The notes under the pieces: model-generated | What the model was told of the DNA's origin: nothing | The model's database searches: none | The model's input: only the letters and a program-made list of their open reading frames with translations | From: JAAFJM01 sp964529175 | GTDB lineage: Bacteria > Bacteroidota > Bacteroidia > UKL13-3 | Reading direction: 5' to 3' | Length of the DNA stretch: 64,000 nucleotides | Assembly (NCBI GenBank): GCA_964529175.1 | Contig: CAZGVO010000001.1 | Coordinates: forward strand, 620,001-684,000 | Made by a program: the position numbers and the translations under genes | Shown here: one piece after another, positions 25,701 through 32,703 of the stretch | How positions within the stretch are numbered: the first letter of the stretch is position 1 | How the letters are laid out: every line of letters begins with the position of its first letter

Positions 25701-26415
25701 ATAAATCCAAATCGCCTTTGCGGTAACTATCGTCCATTAGTTCGTAAAATTCTTTATCGCCCCTAATTTCTTTAAGCCAAAGTAATTTTTGTTCTCTTTC
25801 TTCTTTCTTTTTTTCATCGTTGGCAGCATCTTTTTCTTCCTTTTCGGCTTTTTTCGAAAGCACTTCGGTTTGTTTAAAATTTTCTAAGCCAATTACAGTT
25901 TTATTCAACTTGGTACCTGCTTGAAAAATAAAAGCATCTAAATAAGTATCTTCTTGGTAATCGCTGTTTTGGCGGTTATTTCTGTACATAAGCCTTTCGC
26001 TTATGGTTGGTCTAAACTGAATAATGGCTTTTAAATCGCGCTCAGTGGGTGCATCCAAGTTAAAGGCATTGCTGTAAAAGCCTCCATTATTATTGTAAAA
26101 AGGTGTAAAATTATTTTTGGCTTCTGCTTCTTGCATTAACATAATATCGTCAATCCAGGTATTCATGTTTAGCTCTAAAGCTACAGCATCTACTTTTTTA
26201 ATGGCTATAAAAAATGAGTCGGGGAGGTTAAATACCAACTTATCGCTTACATGCATGGTTCCATACAAGTACGAAGGTTTTTTTAAGCCATTACCCGAAA
26301 TTTCCCATAATAAACTTTGGTACTTTTTGGGTAAATTAACTTGTGCAAAACCCGAAAAGGATAACAACAAAAATCCAACGGATAAGGTAAAAATGCGAAA
26401 GCGTTTTAAAAACAT
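22711..26415 (-). CDS. Very large TraB/GumN-family protein
   Basis: A signal peptide (to about residue 24, ...FSGFAQ) is followed by a TraB/GumN domain at about residues 25-310. The family landmarks are SYLYGTMHVSD, a VALELN block, and GVGASHLPGDSGIINMLRKMGY at its end. TraB/GumN proteins are usually near 300 residues. Here another ~900 residues follow, which look like beta-rich repeats and then a helical, HEAT-like region (LGLLQTQEATKTFLKLLTID). The protein ends in an acidic tail. It should be periplasmic or surface-located. The function is not known, though TraB domains are suspected of peptidase activity. Confidence 0.8.
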   Translation of the reverse strand: MFLKRFRIFTLSVGFLLLSFSGFAQVNLPKKYQSLLWEISGNGLKKPSYLYGTMHVSDKLVFNLPDSFFIAIKKVDAVALELNMNTWIDDIMLMQEAEAKNNFTPFYNNNGGFYSNAFNLDAPTERDLKAIIQFRPTISERLMYRNNRQNSDYQEDTYLDAFIFQAGTKLNKTVIGLENFKQTEVLSKKAEKEEKDAANDEKKKEEREQKLLWLKEIRGDKEFYELMDDSYRKGDLDLLDSLNKLTDSEGFLRYMLYERNAIMANKMDSIMKKMSLFTGVGASHLPGDSGIINMLRKMGYKVRPIIAKQFDIKSKTVIDETRFPTQMKVQYAPDSVFSVSAPGKLYEIPVYGSYKYYLFNDMGNGSYYCVQRMNHYGKLLGQNQDYILKRIDSLIFENIPGKLISKKESKTVLGYPKIEIINKTAKGDIQKQQIIITPTEIYCFKMSGNQEYVSKGTEANDFFNSITFYEANKNNTTYQSPFGYSVSAPTNKVVSVTPTLSYNKVQNEILNGWSKNNETYSLVIAASLFDFDYLEEDTFELNMLAERFCLQTNSTLSSRSIFTKNGKPTINFSFVQKNNTAQKTFAQIVISGANYFLLCSSADSNASNTFFNSFSVNDKTYKTPFTKITDTTLCFSAQAQEFKNLYSDLIETGNNNNNRYNYYSEKEDENDKWFLPKKEARVYTSLDTKEKVYVEFRKFSMYYHEDNMQEFWKLRENTFSAKGSLKISRVSTTKKGNNIEYSLLLTDTSCSRGILVKTVLRCGVLYTLKTIIDTTQELSGFTKTFYNSFEPKDTCIGIDVLTNKLNPYFFSLIYSKDSIESKKAKGAIEYVQENMRAENVPDLIKTINHEEFNKLPSGDKKELISCFEKVKSKETIPFLTNLYQQYADSVEIELAILRTLGLLQTQEATKTFLKLLTIDVPITTNENGVSNILAGFFDSLEIAQFLFPEIIKYTKYPEYKNLIYNLMAEINEDNVFKANQYKSAVGEILLDANYELKKYISDKDRDKEPYRYGYSKYESVYYDLNYRQQKIYNYTSLLAPFYKNKDVNKFFSKLLKSTTSDMFSSIIYGQLINNGITFPDSIATKYSASVSARIVFYKILKKGNQLSLFDKKYLTQKELVISDLYGNKEAFTNDTLVLLQTHTVFSNNKMGNVYVFKCKPKDKRIWKLGYSAVHPADLSTVNLKAEFTKIGFSFDAESQMQKEITNLLRRIRIEDRNRASMNDFELESESDYDY

Positions 26416-26645
26416 ATTTAAAAATTTAAGTGTGCCAATTTATTAAAAAACAGAATTAATGCTATTGTAATTAAACAGCATAATGTTTACAACTAACGTG
26501 TTTTAGGCATTAATTATTGTATATTGGTCAATTGGCAAAAGCGTTTGGCATAAATAGTGAATGGTATTTTGGTTCCCAAAAACAGGGTGGATTAAATTAC
26601 ACTGATAAGTGCCATTAACAGTAAATAATCTGAATAAAATTAGTA

Positions 26646-26674
26646 TTGCACAGCATTTTAAAAAAATATATTTG
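26646..26674 (+). promoter_or_regulatory. Promoter of the aminopeptidase gene
   Basis: TTG (26646-26648), an 18-nt spacer and TATATTTG (26667-26674) fit the Bacteroidota consensus exactly and lie 23 bp before the ATG. Confidence 0.7.
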
Positions 26675-26696
26675 AACCAAATAAAAATTAAATACA

Positions 26697-28136
26697 ATGA
26701 CAACTAAAATAACAGTATTAAGCAAGTACAACGAAAAGTTAAGTACTTTAATGGTTTGTAATAAAAAAACCAAATGGGCAAGCCTTGGTTTTTCGAAAGC
26801 GGAGGCTAGCTATATTGATAAAAAAATAAAAGCCGATGATACTTTTATTACCATTAACCAATTTGAAAGATTGGTTTTTATACAATTGGTAGAAGAGTTT
26901 GAAAAGAAAAGCGAAAACCAAACACTTGAAGCTTACAGAAATGTAGGAAACAAAGTTTGCGCAGCAGTTAACGCCCATAAATACGATACCATACAAATAG
27001 CTGAAACTACTGCTACCGAAGCGCAAGTATTGGCCATAGCCGAAGGAGCAGCATTAAGCAATTATCAGTTTATAAAATATTTAACCGAATGCAAAGCCAA
27101 CAGCTTAAAAACCATTAGCATAGTAGGTGCTAAGTTTAATAAAACTGCGGTAGAACAAACCAATATTTTGGTAGAAGCAGTTTGCGAAGCACGTAATTTG
27201 GTAAATGAGCCACAAAACGTAATTGATGCTGAAACAATAGCAGCAGAGTTTAAAAAACTGGGTAAAAAAGCCGAATTTAAAGTAGAGGTTTTAAACAAAA
27301 AACAAATTGAAAGCCTAAAAATGGGCGGACTTTTGGCAGTAAACAAAGGAAGCCAAACACCTCCAACTTTTACCATTATGGAATACAAACCAGCTAAACC
27401 AAAAAACAAAAAACCTTTGGTATTGGTAGGTAAAGGTGTGGTGTACGATACAGGAGGATTAAGCCTAAAACCAACACCAAACAGTATGGATACCATGAAA
27501 TGCGACATGGCAGGTTCGGCCGCTGTAGCTTGCGCTATTTATGCCATTGCTAAAGCAAAATTAAACTACCATGTAATAGCTTTGGTACCAGCTACCGATA
27601 ACCGCCCTGGTGAAAATGCTTATACACCAGGCGATGTAATTACCATGTACGATGGACAAACAGTAGAAGTATTAAATACCGATGCTGAAGGCCGCATGAT
27701 TTTAGCCGATGCTTTAACTTATGCTAAAAAATACAAACCCGAAATGGTAATGGATTTTGCAACATTAACAGGTGCAGCAGCTGCCGCCATTGGCCAATAT
27801 GGAATAGTATGCATGGGAACAGCTGACGAAACACAAAAGGCTGAGTTAAAAGAAAGTGGTAATGCTACGCATGAGCGTTTGGTAGAGTTTCCGTTTTGGG
27901 ACGATTATGGCAAATTGATTAAATCTGACATTGCAGATATGAAAAACATAGGTGGCCCAGTTGGCGGTGCTATTACTGCCGGTAAGTTTTTAGAAAAATT
28001 TGTGGACTACCCATGGATGCACTTTGACATAGCAGGCCCGGCTTTTATTTCGGGTAACGACAGTTACCGTTTAAAAATGGGTACAGGCGTAGGCGTGCGT
28101 TTAATTTTTGATTATGTAAAGAAAAAAGCGCAATAA
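26697..28136 (+). CDS. Leucyl aminopeptidase (M17)
   Basis: M17 enzymes are cytosolic dizinc exopeptidases that remove N-terminal residues from peptides. The signature NTDAEGR is at residues 327-333. The first metal-binding block VLVGKGVVYDTGGLSLKP and the MDTMKCDMAGSAAV block are intact. The length of 479 residues is normal. The start ATG follows a clear promoter, and a strong terminator lies about 50 bp after the stop. Confidence 0.95.
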   Translation: MTTKITVLSKYNEKLSTLMVCNKKTKWASLGFSKAEASYIDKKIKADDTFITINQFERLVFIQLVEEFEKKSENQTLEAYRNVGNKVCAAVNAHKYDTIQIAETTATEAQVLAIAEGAALSNYQFIKYLTECKANSLKTISIVGAKFNKTAVEQTNILVEAVCEARNLVNEPQNVIDAETIAAEFKKLGKKAEFKVEVLNKKQIESLKMGGLLAVNKGSQTPPTFTIMEYKPAKPKNKKPLVLVGKGVVYDTGGLSLKPTPNSMDTMKCDMAGSAAVACAIYAIAKAKLNYHVIALVPATDNRPGENAYTPGDVITMYDGQTVEVLNTDAEGRMILADALTYAKKYKPEMVMDFATLTGAAAAAIGQYGIVCMGTADETQKAELKESGNATHERLVEFPFWDDYGKLIKSDIADMKNIGGPVGGAITAGKFLEKFVDYPWMHFDIAGPAFISGNDSYRLKMGTGVGVRLIFDYVKKKAQ

Positions 28137-28184
28137 TTGTTATCCCAATAAATAGGGAGATGAACAGTTTTTAAGTTATGTAAA

Positions 28185-28218
28185 CATGACCGGTTTTTAA
28201 AACCGGTCACGTTTTTTT
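28185..28218 (+). terminator. Terminator after the aminopeptidase gene
   Basis: A perfect stem GACCGGTTTT/AAAACCGGTC (28188-28208) is followed by ACGTTTTTTT. A close relative of this hairpin occurs at 28995-29032. Confidence 0.9.
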
Positions 28219-28232
28219 ATTAGGAAAAGGTG

Positions 28233-28547
28233 TTATTTCCTTAATAATTCTTTATAAATGGCCACCTCTTTTTGTAAATCTAATACTTGTTTTTCAAGTT
28301 CTATTTCCTTGGCAGTTGGCGTGTTTACAGGGTGTAGTTGTGCCAATACAGTAAACAAATTTATATTCATAGCATTGCTAAGTTGCCAAAGGTAATGGCT
28401 GCTAATACTTTCTTTTTCTAACAGCCTAAATATGGTTACATTTTGCGTACCCAGTTCATAAGCCAGTTGCGCTTGCGTATAGCGCCTTTCGTCCATAAGG
28501 CGTTTAAGCAGTTGCCCATTATGAGGCATATTCTTGTTTTCGTTCAT
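28233..28547 (-). CDS. XRE-family helix-turn-helix regulator
   Basis: This 104-residue protein has an HTH domain (QLLKRLMDERRYTQAQLAYELGTQNVTIFRLLEKE, about residues 12-47). A C-terminal coiled coil (IELEKQVLDLQKEVAIYKELLRK) probably dimerises it. It is divergent from the 41-bp repeat array and the recombinase gene. It may bind those repeats, but nothing proves it. No signal or ligand domain is present. Confidence 0.88.
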   Translation of the reverse strand: MNENKNMPHNGQLLKRLMDERRYTQAQLAYELGTQNVTIFRLLEKESISSHYLWQLSNAMNINLFTVLAQLHPVNTPTAKEIELEKQVLDLQKEVAIYKELLRK

Positions 28548-28658
28548 GGTAAGTATGGTTTTTATACAAAAATAATACTTAGCCCCTCATTTAAAACACC
28601 ATAAATGTAAAACATATTTCTCAAATAGTAATAAAAAAATACAAAACTGTAATTTTAT

Positions 28659-28945
28659 TTACTGCCGACTAAGGCGAGAACAAAATAATGTAATATATCT
28701 TACTGTTGACTAAGGCGGGAGCTAATTACTGTAAATAGATTTACTGCCGACTAAGGCGCGAATAAACTTATGTAATTTATTTTGCTACTGACGATGTCGG
28801 CAACAAAATAATGTAATTAGTTTTACTGCTGACGGTGTCAGCAGTAAAATAATGTAATTATAATTACTGCTGATGGAGTCAGTTAGAAACTAATGTAAGT
28901 AGTTTTACTGCCTTGTACGTCAACAACAAATTATTGTAATAAAAA
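28659..28945. repeat. Seven tandem 41-bp repeats with hairpin dyads
   Basis: The units start at 28659, 28700, 28741, 28782, 28823, 28864 and 28905, each exactly 41 bp with no spacers. All keep TTACTG (TTGCTA in unit 4) at the start and TGTAA near the end. The middle differs but tends to stay self-complementary: unit 5 has TTACTGCTGAC-ggt-GTCAGCAGTAA as a perfect 11-bp stem. A decayed eighth unit may precede 28659. The period is not a multiple of three and there is no coding potential. Confidence 0.95.
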
Positions 28946-28994
28946 TTAGCAACGTGCTTATATGGATTAATAGGTTATTTACTAACGAGGTATT

Positions 28995-29032
28995 AGACGT
29001 GACAGGTTTTTAAAACCTGTTACGTCTTTTTG
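28995..29032 (+). terminator. Terminator between the repeat array and the recombinase
   Basis: A 16-bp stem with one G-U pair (arms AGACGTGACAGGTTTT and AAAACCTGTTACGTCT) is followed by TTTTTG. There is no plus-strand gene upstream of it, so it either insulates the recombinase or ends an RNA from the repeat array. Confidence 0.85.
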
Positions 29033-29060
29033 TGAGAATTATTTTAGTTATTTGTATAAA

Positions 29061-30098
29061 ATGATTTGGGAAGCAAAACTAATAAAACACAAAGGCGAAA
29101 ACCGCATAGCAGTGTATTTTGAAAAAAATGCGGAGTGGATTACACGGTTTAAAAAACTAGCGGATGCAAGGTGGAGTAATACTTTAAAGGCTTGGCATGT
29201 TCCAGATAATGAAGAAAACCGATTGAGGTTTAAACTTGATTTGCCTATGGTGTTAAGTGAAGTACATTTACAAAAAATAGCACAATTTAAACGTTGGCTT
29301 AGTTCAAAACGATACAGCCCAAATACCATCAAAACATATTCGGATGCGTTACAAACCTTTTTAAAATACTATCATAATAAGCCAATAGAACAAATAAACA
29401 ATGAAGATGTAATTGCTTTTAATAACGACTATATTTTAAAGAATAATTTTTCTTCGTCATTTCAAAATCAAGTTGTAAATGGGGTGAAATTGTTTTTTAA
29501 ACAAATACAAGGTGCTACCATTAATGTAGATTTGGTTCATCGCCCAAAAAGAGAAAAGCTTTTGCCAAATGTGCTAAGTAAGGAAGAGGTTAAAGAAATA
29601 CTAAATGCACCAACCAATATAAAACACAAAGCCATGTTGAGTTTAATATATAGTTGTGGACTAAGAAGAAGCGAACTGCTAAACCTAAAGCCAAACGATA
29701 TAGATAGTAATAGAGGAGTAATTATTATTAGGCAAGCCAAAGGAAAAAAAGACAGGATAGCGCCTTTGAGTGAAAAAATACTAGCCATGCTCAGGGAATA
29801 TTATGCATTATTTAAACCTACTGTTTGGCTTTTTGAAGGACAAGAAATTGGAAACCAATATTCTGAAAAAAGCCTGCAAAATGTTTTAAAACAATCATTA
29901 GAAAAAACAAATATTTCAAAACCTGTAACCTTACATTGGTTAAGACATAGCTATGCCACACACTTACTAGAAAGCGGAACCGATTTAAGGTATATACAAG
30001 AAATACTTGGGCATAAAAGTAGTAAAACTACAGAACTATATACCCATGTAAGCACCAAAAGTTTACAAAAAATTAAAAGCCCATTTGATGATTTGTAA
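29061..30098 (+). CDS. Tyrosine recombinase, integron-integrase-like C-terminus
   Basis: Counting from the upstream TTG (29052), which adds three residues, the catalytic set is R205 (GLRRSELL), K230 (QAKGKKDR), H295/R298 (HWLRHSYATHLL), H321 and nucleophile Y330 (YTHV). The SAM-like core-binding domain spans about 70-160, and a ~65-residue N-terminal domain precedes it. The tail IKSPFDDL resembles the VRSPLDxL ending of integron integrases and is unlike XerC/D tails. The extra IntI helix insert before HxxR is absent. Position before a cassette-like array suggests it moves those cassettes. The ATG at 29061 is the preferred start. Confidence 0.93.
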   Translation: MIWEAKLIKHKGENRIAVYFEKNAEWITRFKKLADARWSNTLKAWHVPDNEENRLRFKLDLPMVLSEVHLQKIAQFKRWLSSKRYSPNTIKTYSDALQTFLKYYHNKPIEQINNEDVIAFNNDYILKNNFSSSFQNQVVNGVKLFFKQIQGATINVDLVHRPKREKLLPNVLSKEEVKEILNAPTNIKHKAMLSLIYSCGLRRSELLNLKPNDIDSNRGVIIIRQAKGKKDRIAPLSEKILAMLREYYALFKPTVWLFEGQEIGNQYSEKSLQNVLKQSLEKTNISKPVTLHWLRHSYATHLLESGTDLRYIQEILGHKSSKTTELYTHVSTKSLQKIKSPFDDL

Positions 30099-30114
30099 AT
30101 AAAGAATATATTTG
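30084..30114 (+). promoter_or_regulatory. Outward promoter in the recombinase 3' end (Pc-like)
   Basis: TTTG (30084-30087), a 19-nt spacer and TATATTTG (30107-30114) fit the Bacteroidota consensus. The -33 box lies in the last codons of the recombinase and the promoter points into the first cassette, as integron cassette promoters do. Confidence 0.6.
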
Positions 30115-30122
30115 AAAATAAA

Positions 30123-30186
30123 AGGTCTATTTATGAGACCTATCCAACCAAATTTGGAGAGATAGGTCTCATAAAATGAGACCTAT
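30123..30186. repeat. AGGTCT/AGACCT inverted repeats at the possible primary attachment region
   Basis: Four copies of AGGTCT or AGACCT alternate in orientation. The two strongest pairings are ATGAGACCTATC/GATAGGTCTCAT and ATAGGTCTCAT-aaa-ATGAGACCTAT. They share the middle arm, so two mutually exclusive hairpins are possible. They sit between the outward promoter and the first cassette junction (GTTATAGCC at 30193). Confidence 0.85.
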
Positions 30187-30192
30187 ATACAA

Positions 30193-30201
30193 GTTATAGC
30201 C
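30193..30201 (+). other. First cassette junction (GTTATAGCC)
   Basis: GTTATAGCC equals the right end of the second inverted-repeat site (41078-41086). It is complementary to GGCTATAAC at the left end of the repeat that closes this cassette (31245-31253). It marks the presumed start of cassette 1. Confidence 0.55.
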
Positions 30202-30214
30202 AATTGTTGTAAAC

Positions 30215-31225
30215 ATGAACATTAAGTTTTCAATCATACTCATTTTCTTTCTTGCCACGACAACCTTTTCAGCAAAAGCTTTAATCGTAAAGGGTTACTA
30301 CATTACGTTAAATGGAGACACTGTAAATACAAGATTTAAAATAAAAGACTTGTTTGAATTGCATCTTCGAGCGACTGCTATTGACTCCTCTGAAAACCTT
30401 GTTTCATTGACTCCTGATAATATAAAATCATTCTGTTTTAGAACTAATCATTTTATTGAAAGAGACCGCGGACCTCATAGTATTGATCATGCATCTGATG
30501 AAACGATAATACGGAAGGGATATTTACACAAAAGAAAAACATTTAGTGTAGATGACGAGATTAATGCTCCGTCACTTTTAGACGATTCTACTAAGAAATA
30601 CAAAAGTGTGGACATCGGAAATGGTAAAAGAATTTTCCTGTCAATTGAAAATAATGACAAAAGCGAACACTTACAATCAGCAGTTTTTTATACAAAGTTA
30701 AACCCTGACAAGCCATATCTTGTCACATCAATATGGCTACTCCTCAAGGATAACCAAGTTGTTGAACGAAACAATAGAAAATTGAATGATTGGGTTTCCG
30801 AGACAATTAGCGACTACAAGACACTTAGCACTTTGGTGAAAAATAAAAAAATTAATGTGTTCCCTTGGGACTTTAAGCTTGTAGCTGAGGACTACAATAC
30901 ATGGGTTGTATACAAACCTGACACTACATTATATCTCAAAGGACTCATAGACGCACAGAATCATTATAGTGTCATTGCACCGTGCGCAGCAAGTTATGTC
31001 GCGGGAACAGCTTTTTTCTTGCCTGGACTATTTACGGCAGTTATTGTTTCTCATACTCCCAAAGAACAAAAGATTAAGGTCCCTGAAAAACTACTACTCA
31101 AAAATGAAAGCGAATACAAGAGAGGCTTCCAACACAAAGCTTACGACAAGAAATATCGTGCTGCAGCAAAAGGTGCAATTCTGGGGGGACTCACATGCAT
31201 CGTGTTGTTAATTGTTTTTGCTTAA
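30215..31225 (+). CDS. Cassette 1 protein: exported/membrane protein, unknown
   Basis: The 336-residue product starts with a signal peptide (ending near ...FSAKA). Most of it is a soluble, mixed-structure region without recognisable motifs. A Gly/Ala/Phe-rich hydrophobic segment lies at about 255-270 (SYVAGTAFFLPGLFTAVIV), and a final transmembrane helix ends the protein (GAILGGLTCIVLLIVFA). The gene starts 22 bp after the GTTATAGCC junction and stops 20 bp before the closing repeat, a tight fit typical of gene cassettes. Its base composition looks richer in G+C than the flanking core genes. Confidence 0.75.
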   Translation: MNIKFSIILIFFLATTTFSAKALIVKGYYITLNGDTVNTRFKIKDLFELHLRATAIDSSENLVSLTPDNIKSFCFRTNHFIERDRGPHSIDHASDETIIRKGYLHKRKTFSVDDEINAPSLLDDSTKKYKSVDIGNGKRIFLSIENNDKSEHLQSAVFYTKLNPDKPYLVTSIWLLLKDNQVVERNNRKLNDWVSETISDYKTLSTLVKNKKINVFPWDFKLVAEDYNTWVVYKPDTTLYLKGLIDAQNHYSVIAPCAASYVAGTAFFLPGLFTAVIVSHTPKEQKIKVPEKLLLKNESEYKRGFQHKAYDKKYRAAAKGAILGGLTCIVLLIVFA

Positions 31226-31244
31226 GTCGACAGATAATACAACT

Positions 31245-31387
31245 GGCTATAACAGCGGTCGTGCCGGCAATTGGCGCTAGTGTTCAGTGTTTTAGCATTT
31301 TGTTTCCGTAAATCTTTTATCTTAGCAAGACAAATAAACGTTCGCAAGCGCCAACTGCGGCAGGCCGCAGAACGTTATAAGCAAGCC
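31245..31387. repeat. attC-like inverted-repeat site 1
   Basis: The left arm (31245-31278) begins GGCTATAACAGCGG and ends TTGGCGCT. The right arm (31347-31387) begins AGCGCCAA and ends with GTTATAAGCAAGCC. The arms pair imperfectly over about 33 bp. The internal part contains GTTCAGTGTTTTAGCATTTTG, shared in modified form with site 2. The AAC/GTT ends echo the R boxes of integron attC sites. The site is not identical to classical attC. Confidence 0.75.
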
Positions 31388-31536
31388 TAAAAGACGACCG
31401 TGCAACCATCAATCGGACACCAAAACGACCAAACTTTTGACTTCCAAACTTACTTCCGGACGACCTTAACTCGGTTGACAATTTCGCTGTAACTTGCACC
31501 GACCTGACCAGTTTGCCGACACTCAAGCCAATACAA

Positions 31537-31579
31537 GGTTTTAAAAATTTTCCCACCGCACATTTTAAAAAATAATTTT
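31537..31579. repeat. Left inverted repeat of the efflux module
   Basis: GGTTTTAAAAATTTT and ATTTTAAAAAATAATTTT, separated by 10 bp, recur in reverse orientation and the same order at 40804-40849, where the gap is 13 bp. The pair brackets the whole efflux operon. Confidence 0.65.
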
Positions 31580-31590
31580 AGCCAGCCCGC

Positions 31591-31656
31591 ATTGGCACAT
31601 TTGGGGTTTGCCCCTTCACACAAGCCGACACACAGGCAAACCCCAAAAGAGCCAAT
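31591..31656. repeat. Structured hairpin A
   Basis: Outer stem ATTGGC/GCCAAT, internal loop ACATTT/AAAAGA, inner stem GGGGTTTGCC/GGCAAACCCC. The terminal loop contains CACAAGCCGACACACA. The internal loop and terminal loop are shared with hairpin B, while both stems differ. A 13-bp direct repeat TTTCCCACCGCAC flanks it (31549 and 31656). Confidence 0.85.
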
Positions 31657-31709
31657 TTCCCACCGCACCAGATGATTTTCGTCATATTTTAAAGTTTTCT
31701 CAAAAAAAC

Positions 31710-31741
31710 TTGCAGGTATAAATAAAATAGAACTATCTTTG
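31710..31741 (+). promoter_or_regulatory. Promoter of the efflux operon
   Basis: TTG (31710-31712), a 21-nt spacer and TATCTTTG (31734-31741) fit the Bacteroidota consensus. The predicted transcription start falls inside the operator-like palindrome that begins at 31741. Confidence 0.75.
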
Positions 31742-31760
31742 TGAGCGAATATTCACTTAC
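31741..31760. promoter_or_regulatory. Candidate TetR operator 1
   Basis: GTGAGCGAATATTCACTTAC is an imperfect palindrome centred on GAATATTC. A 13-base core (AGCGAATATTCAC) recurs at the start of the outer-membrane factor gene. It overlaps the operon promoter, so binding would block transcription. Confidence 0.65.
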
Positions 31761-31777
31761 TTAAAAATATAAACAAG

Positions 31778-32188
31778 ATGAACGGTAAAAACAACATTGC
31801 AATAGGCTTCCTGACAATGGGGCTTTTTATGGCTTACGGCTTTCTATTAATCTACCTGCGAGACTTTGCTCCGGGTAAAGAAGAATGGGTAAACTCATAC
31901 AGCATAGGAAAGCATTTTGAAAGCAGACTGGCTCACGTTCACGGGAACTTGTTTGCCTTTCTAAACATCCTAATTGGTTATCTGCTCCTACATTTCAGAG
32001 ACAAACTCCAAAACGTGAAAGTCATTTCTTGGTTGGCACTTACTGGATTGTTAATGCCAATAGGAATACTAACAGAGGTGTATTTTGGTTTGCCTCCTGC
32101 TTTAGTATTAATCGGAGCAATTGCAATGACAGCTTCGGTAATTTGGTTAGGTGTTGCCTTTTTGAAAATGAAATCTGTCACTCAATAA
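31778..32188 (+). CDS. Small four-helix membrane protein, unknown
   Basis: The 136-residue protein has four predicted transmembrane helices (about residues 8-28, 53-72, 81-101 and 106-128). His and Glu residues occur in the first loop (GKHFESRLAHVHGNLFAFLN), a pattern seen in small haem or metal-related membrane proteins, though I cannot assign a family. It is the first gene of the efflux operon, 26 bp before dps. Confidence 0.75.
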   Translation: MNGKNNIAIGFLTMGLFMAYGFLLIYLRDFAPGKEEWVNSYSIGKHFESRLAHVHGNLFAFLNILIGYLLLHFRDKLQNVKVISWLALTGLLMPIGILTEVYFGLPPALVLIGAIAMTASVIWLGVAFLKMKSVTQ

Positions 32189-32213
32189 ATCATAAACTCT
32201 AAAATAAATAAAG

Positions 32214-32696
32214 ATGAAAAAAATAAATGCAATTGGTTTACACCAAGACAAAGCCGAAGAACTGGCAAATAAATTAAACGAGTTACTCGCAAACTATTCA
32301 ATTTTTTATCAAAACACAAGAGGCTTTCACTGGAACATTAAAGGTGAAAAGTTTTTTGAATTGCATTTAAAATTTGAAGAACTCTACAATGATTTGTTGC
32401 TGAAAATTGATGAAGTAGCAGAACGCATATTAACATTGGGACACACACCCGAGCATAGCTATTCTCAATACGCTAGAACATCAACCATAAAAGAAAGCAA
32501 GAAAATTTCTGATGGTTTGATTGCAGTAGAACAAATTCTTGAAGGATTTAAAACAACAATCGTTATGCAAAGAGAAATTCTTGGATTAGCTTCTGATGCA
32601 AATGATGAAGGAACAAATGCTTTAATGAGTGATTATATCCGCTTTCAAGAAAAACAAGTATGGATGTATTCTTCTTTTTTAACAAATAATAAATAA
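32214..32696 (+). CDS. dps: Dps-family ferritin-like protein
   Basis: Dps proteins form 12-subunit shells that oxidise and store iron and protect DNA from peroxide. The ferroxidase signature lies near residues 36-66: YQNTRGFHWNIKGEKFF, ELHLKFEELYNDL and KIDEVAERI. The length of 160 residues is normal. It is the second gene in the efflux operon, an unusual companion for an RND pump. This suggests that the operon answers oxidative or metal stress. Confidence 0.93.
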   Translation: MKKINAIGLHQDKAEELANKLNELLANYSIFYQNTRGFHWNIKGEKFFELHLKFEELYNDLLLKIDEVAERILTLGHTPEHSYSQYARTSTIKESKKISDGLIAVEQILEGFKTTIVMQREILGLASDANDEGTNALMSDYIRFQEKQVWMYSSFLTNNK

Positions 32697-32703
32697 AAAG
32701 ATA

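Noticed and set aside
28659..28945. CRISPR array
   Set aside because: Units follow each other without spacers, the unit interiors diverge and no cas gene is near.
31450..31668. Minus-strand frame of 72 codons in the cassette junction
   Set aside because: It runs through hairpin A and the left inverted repeat, has unusual composition and no recognisable protein features.
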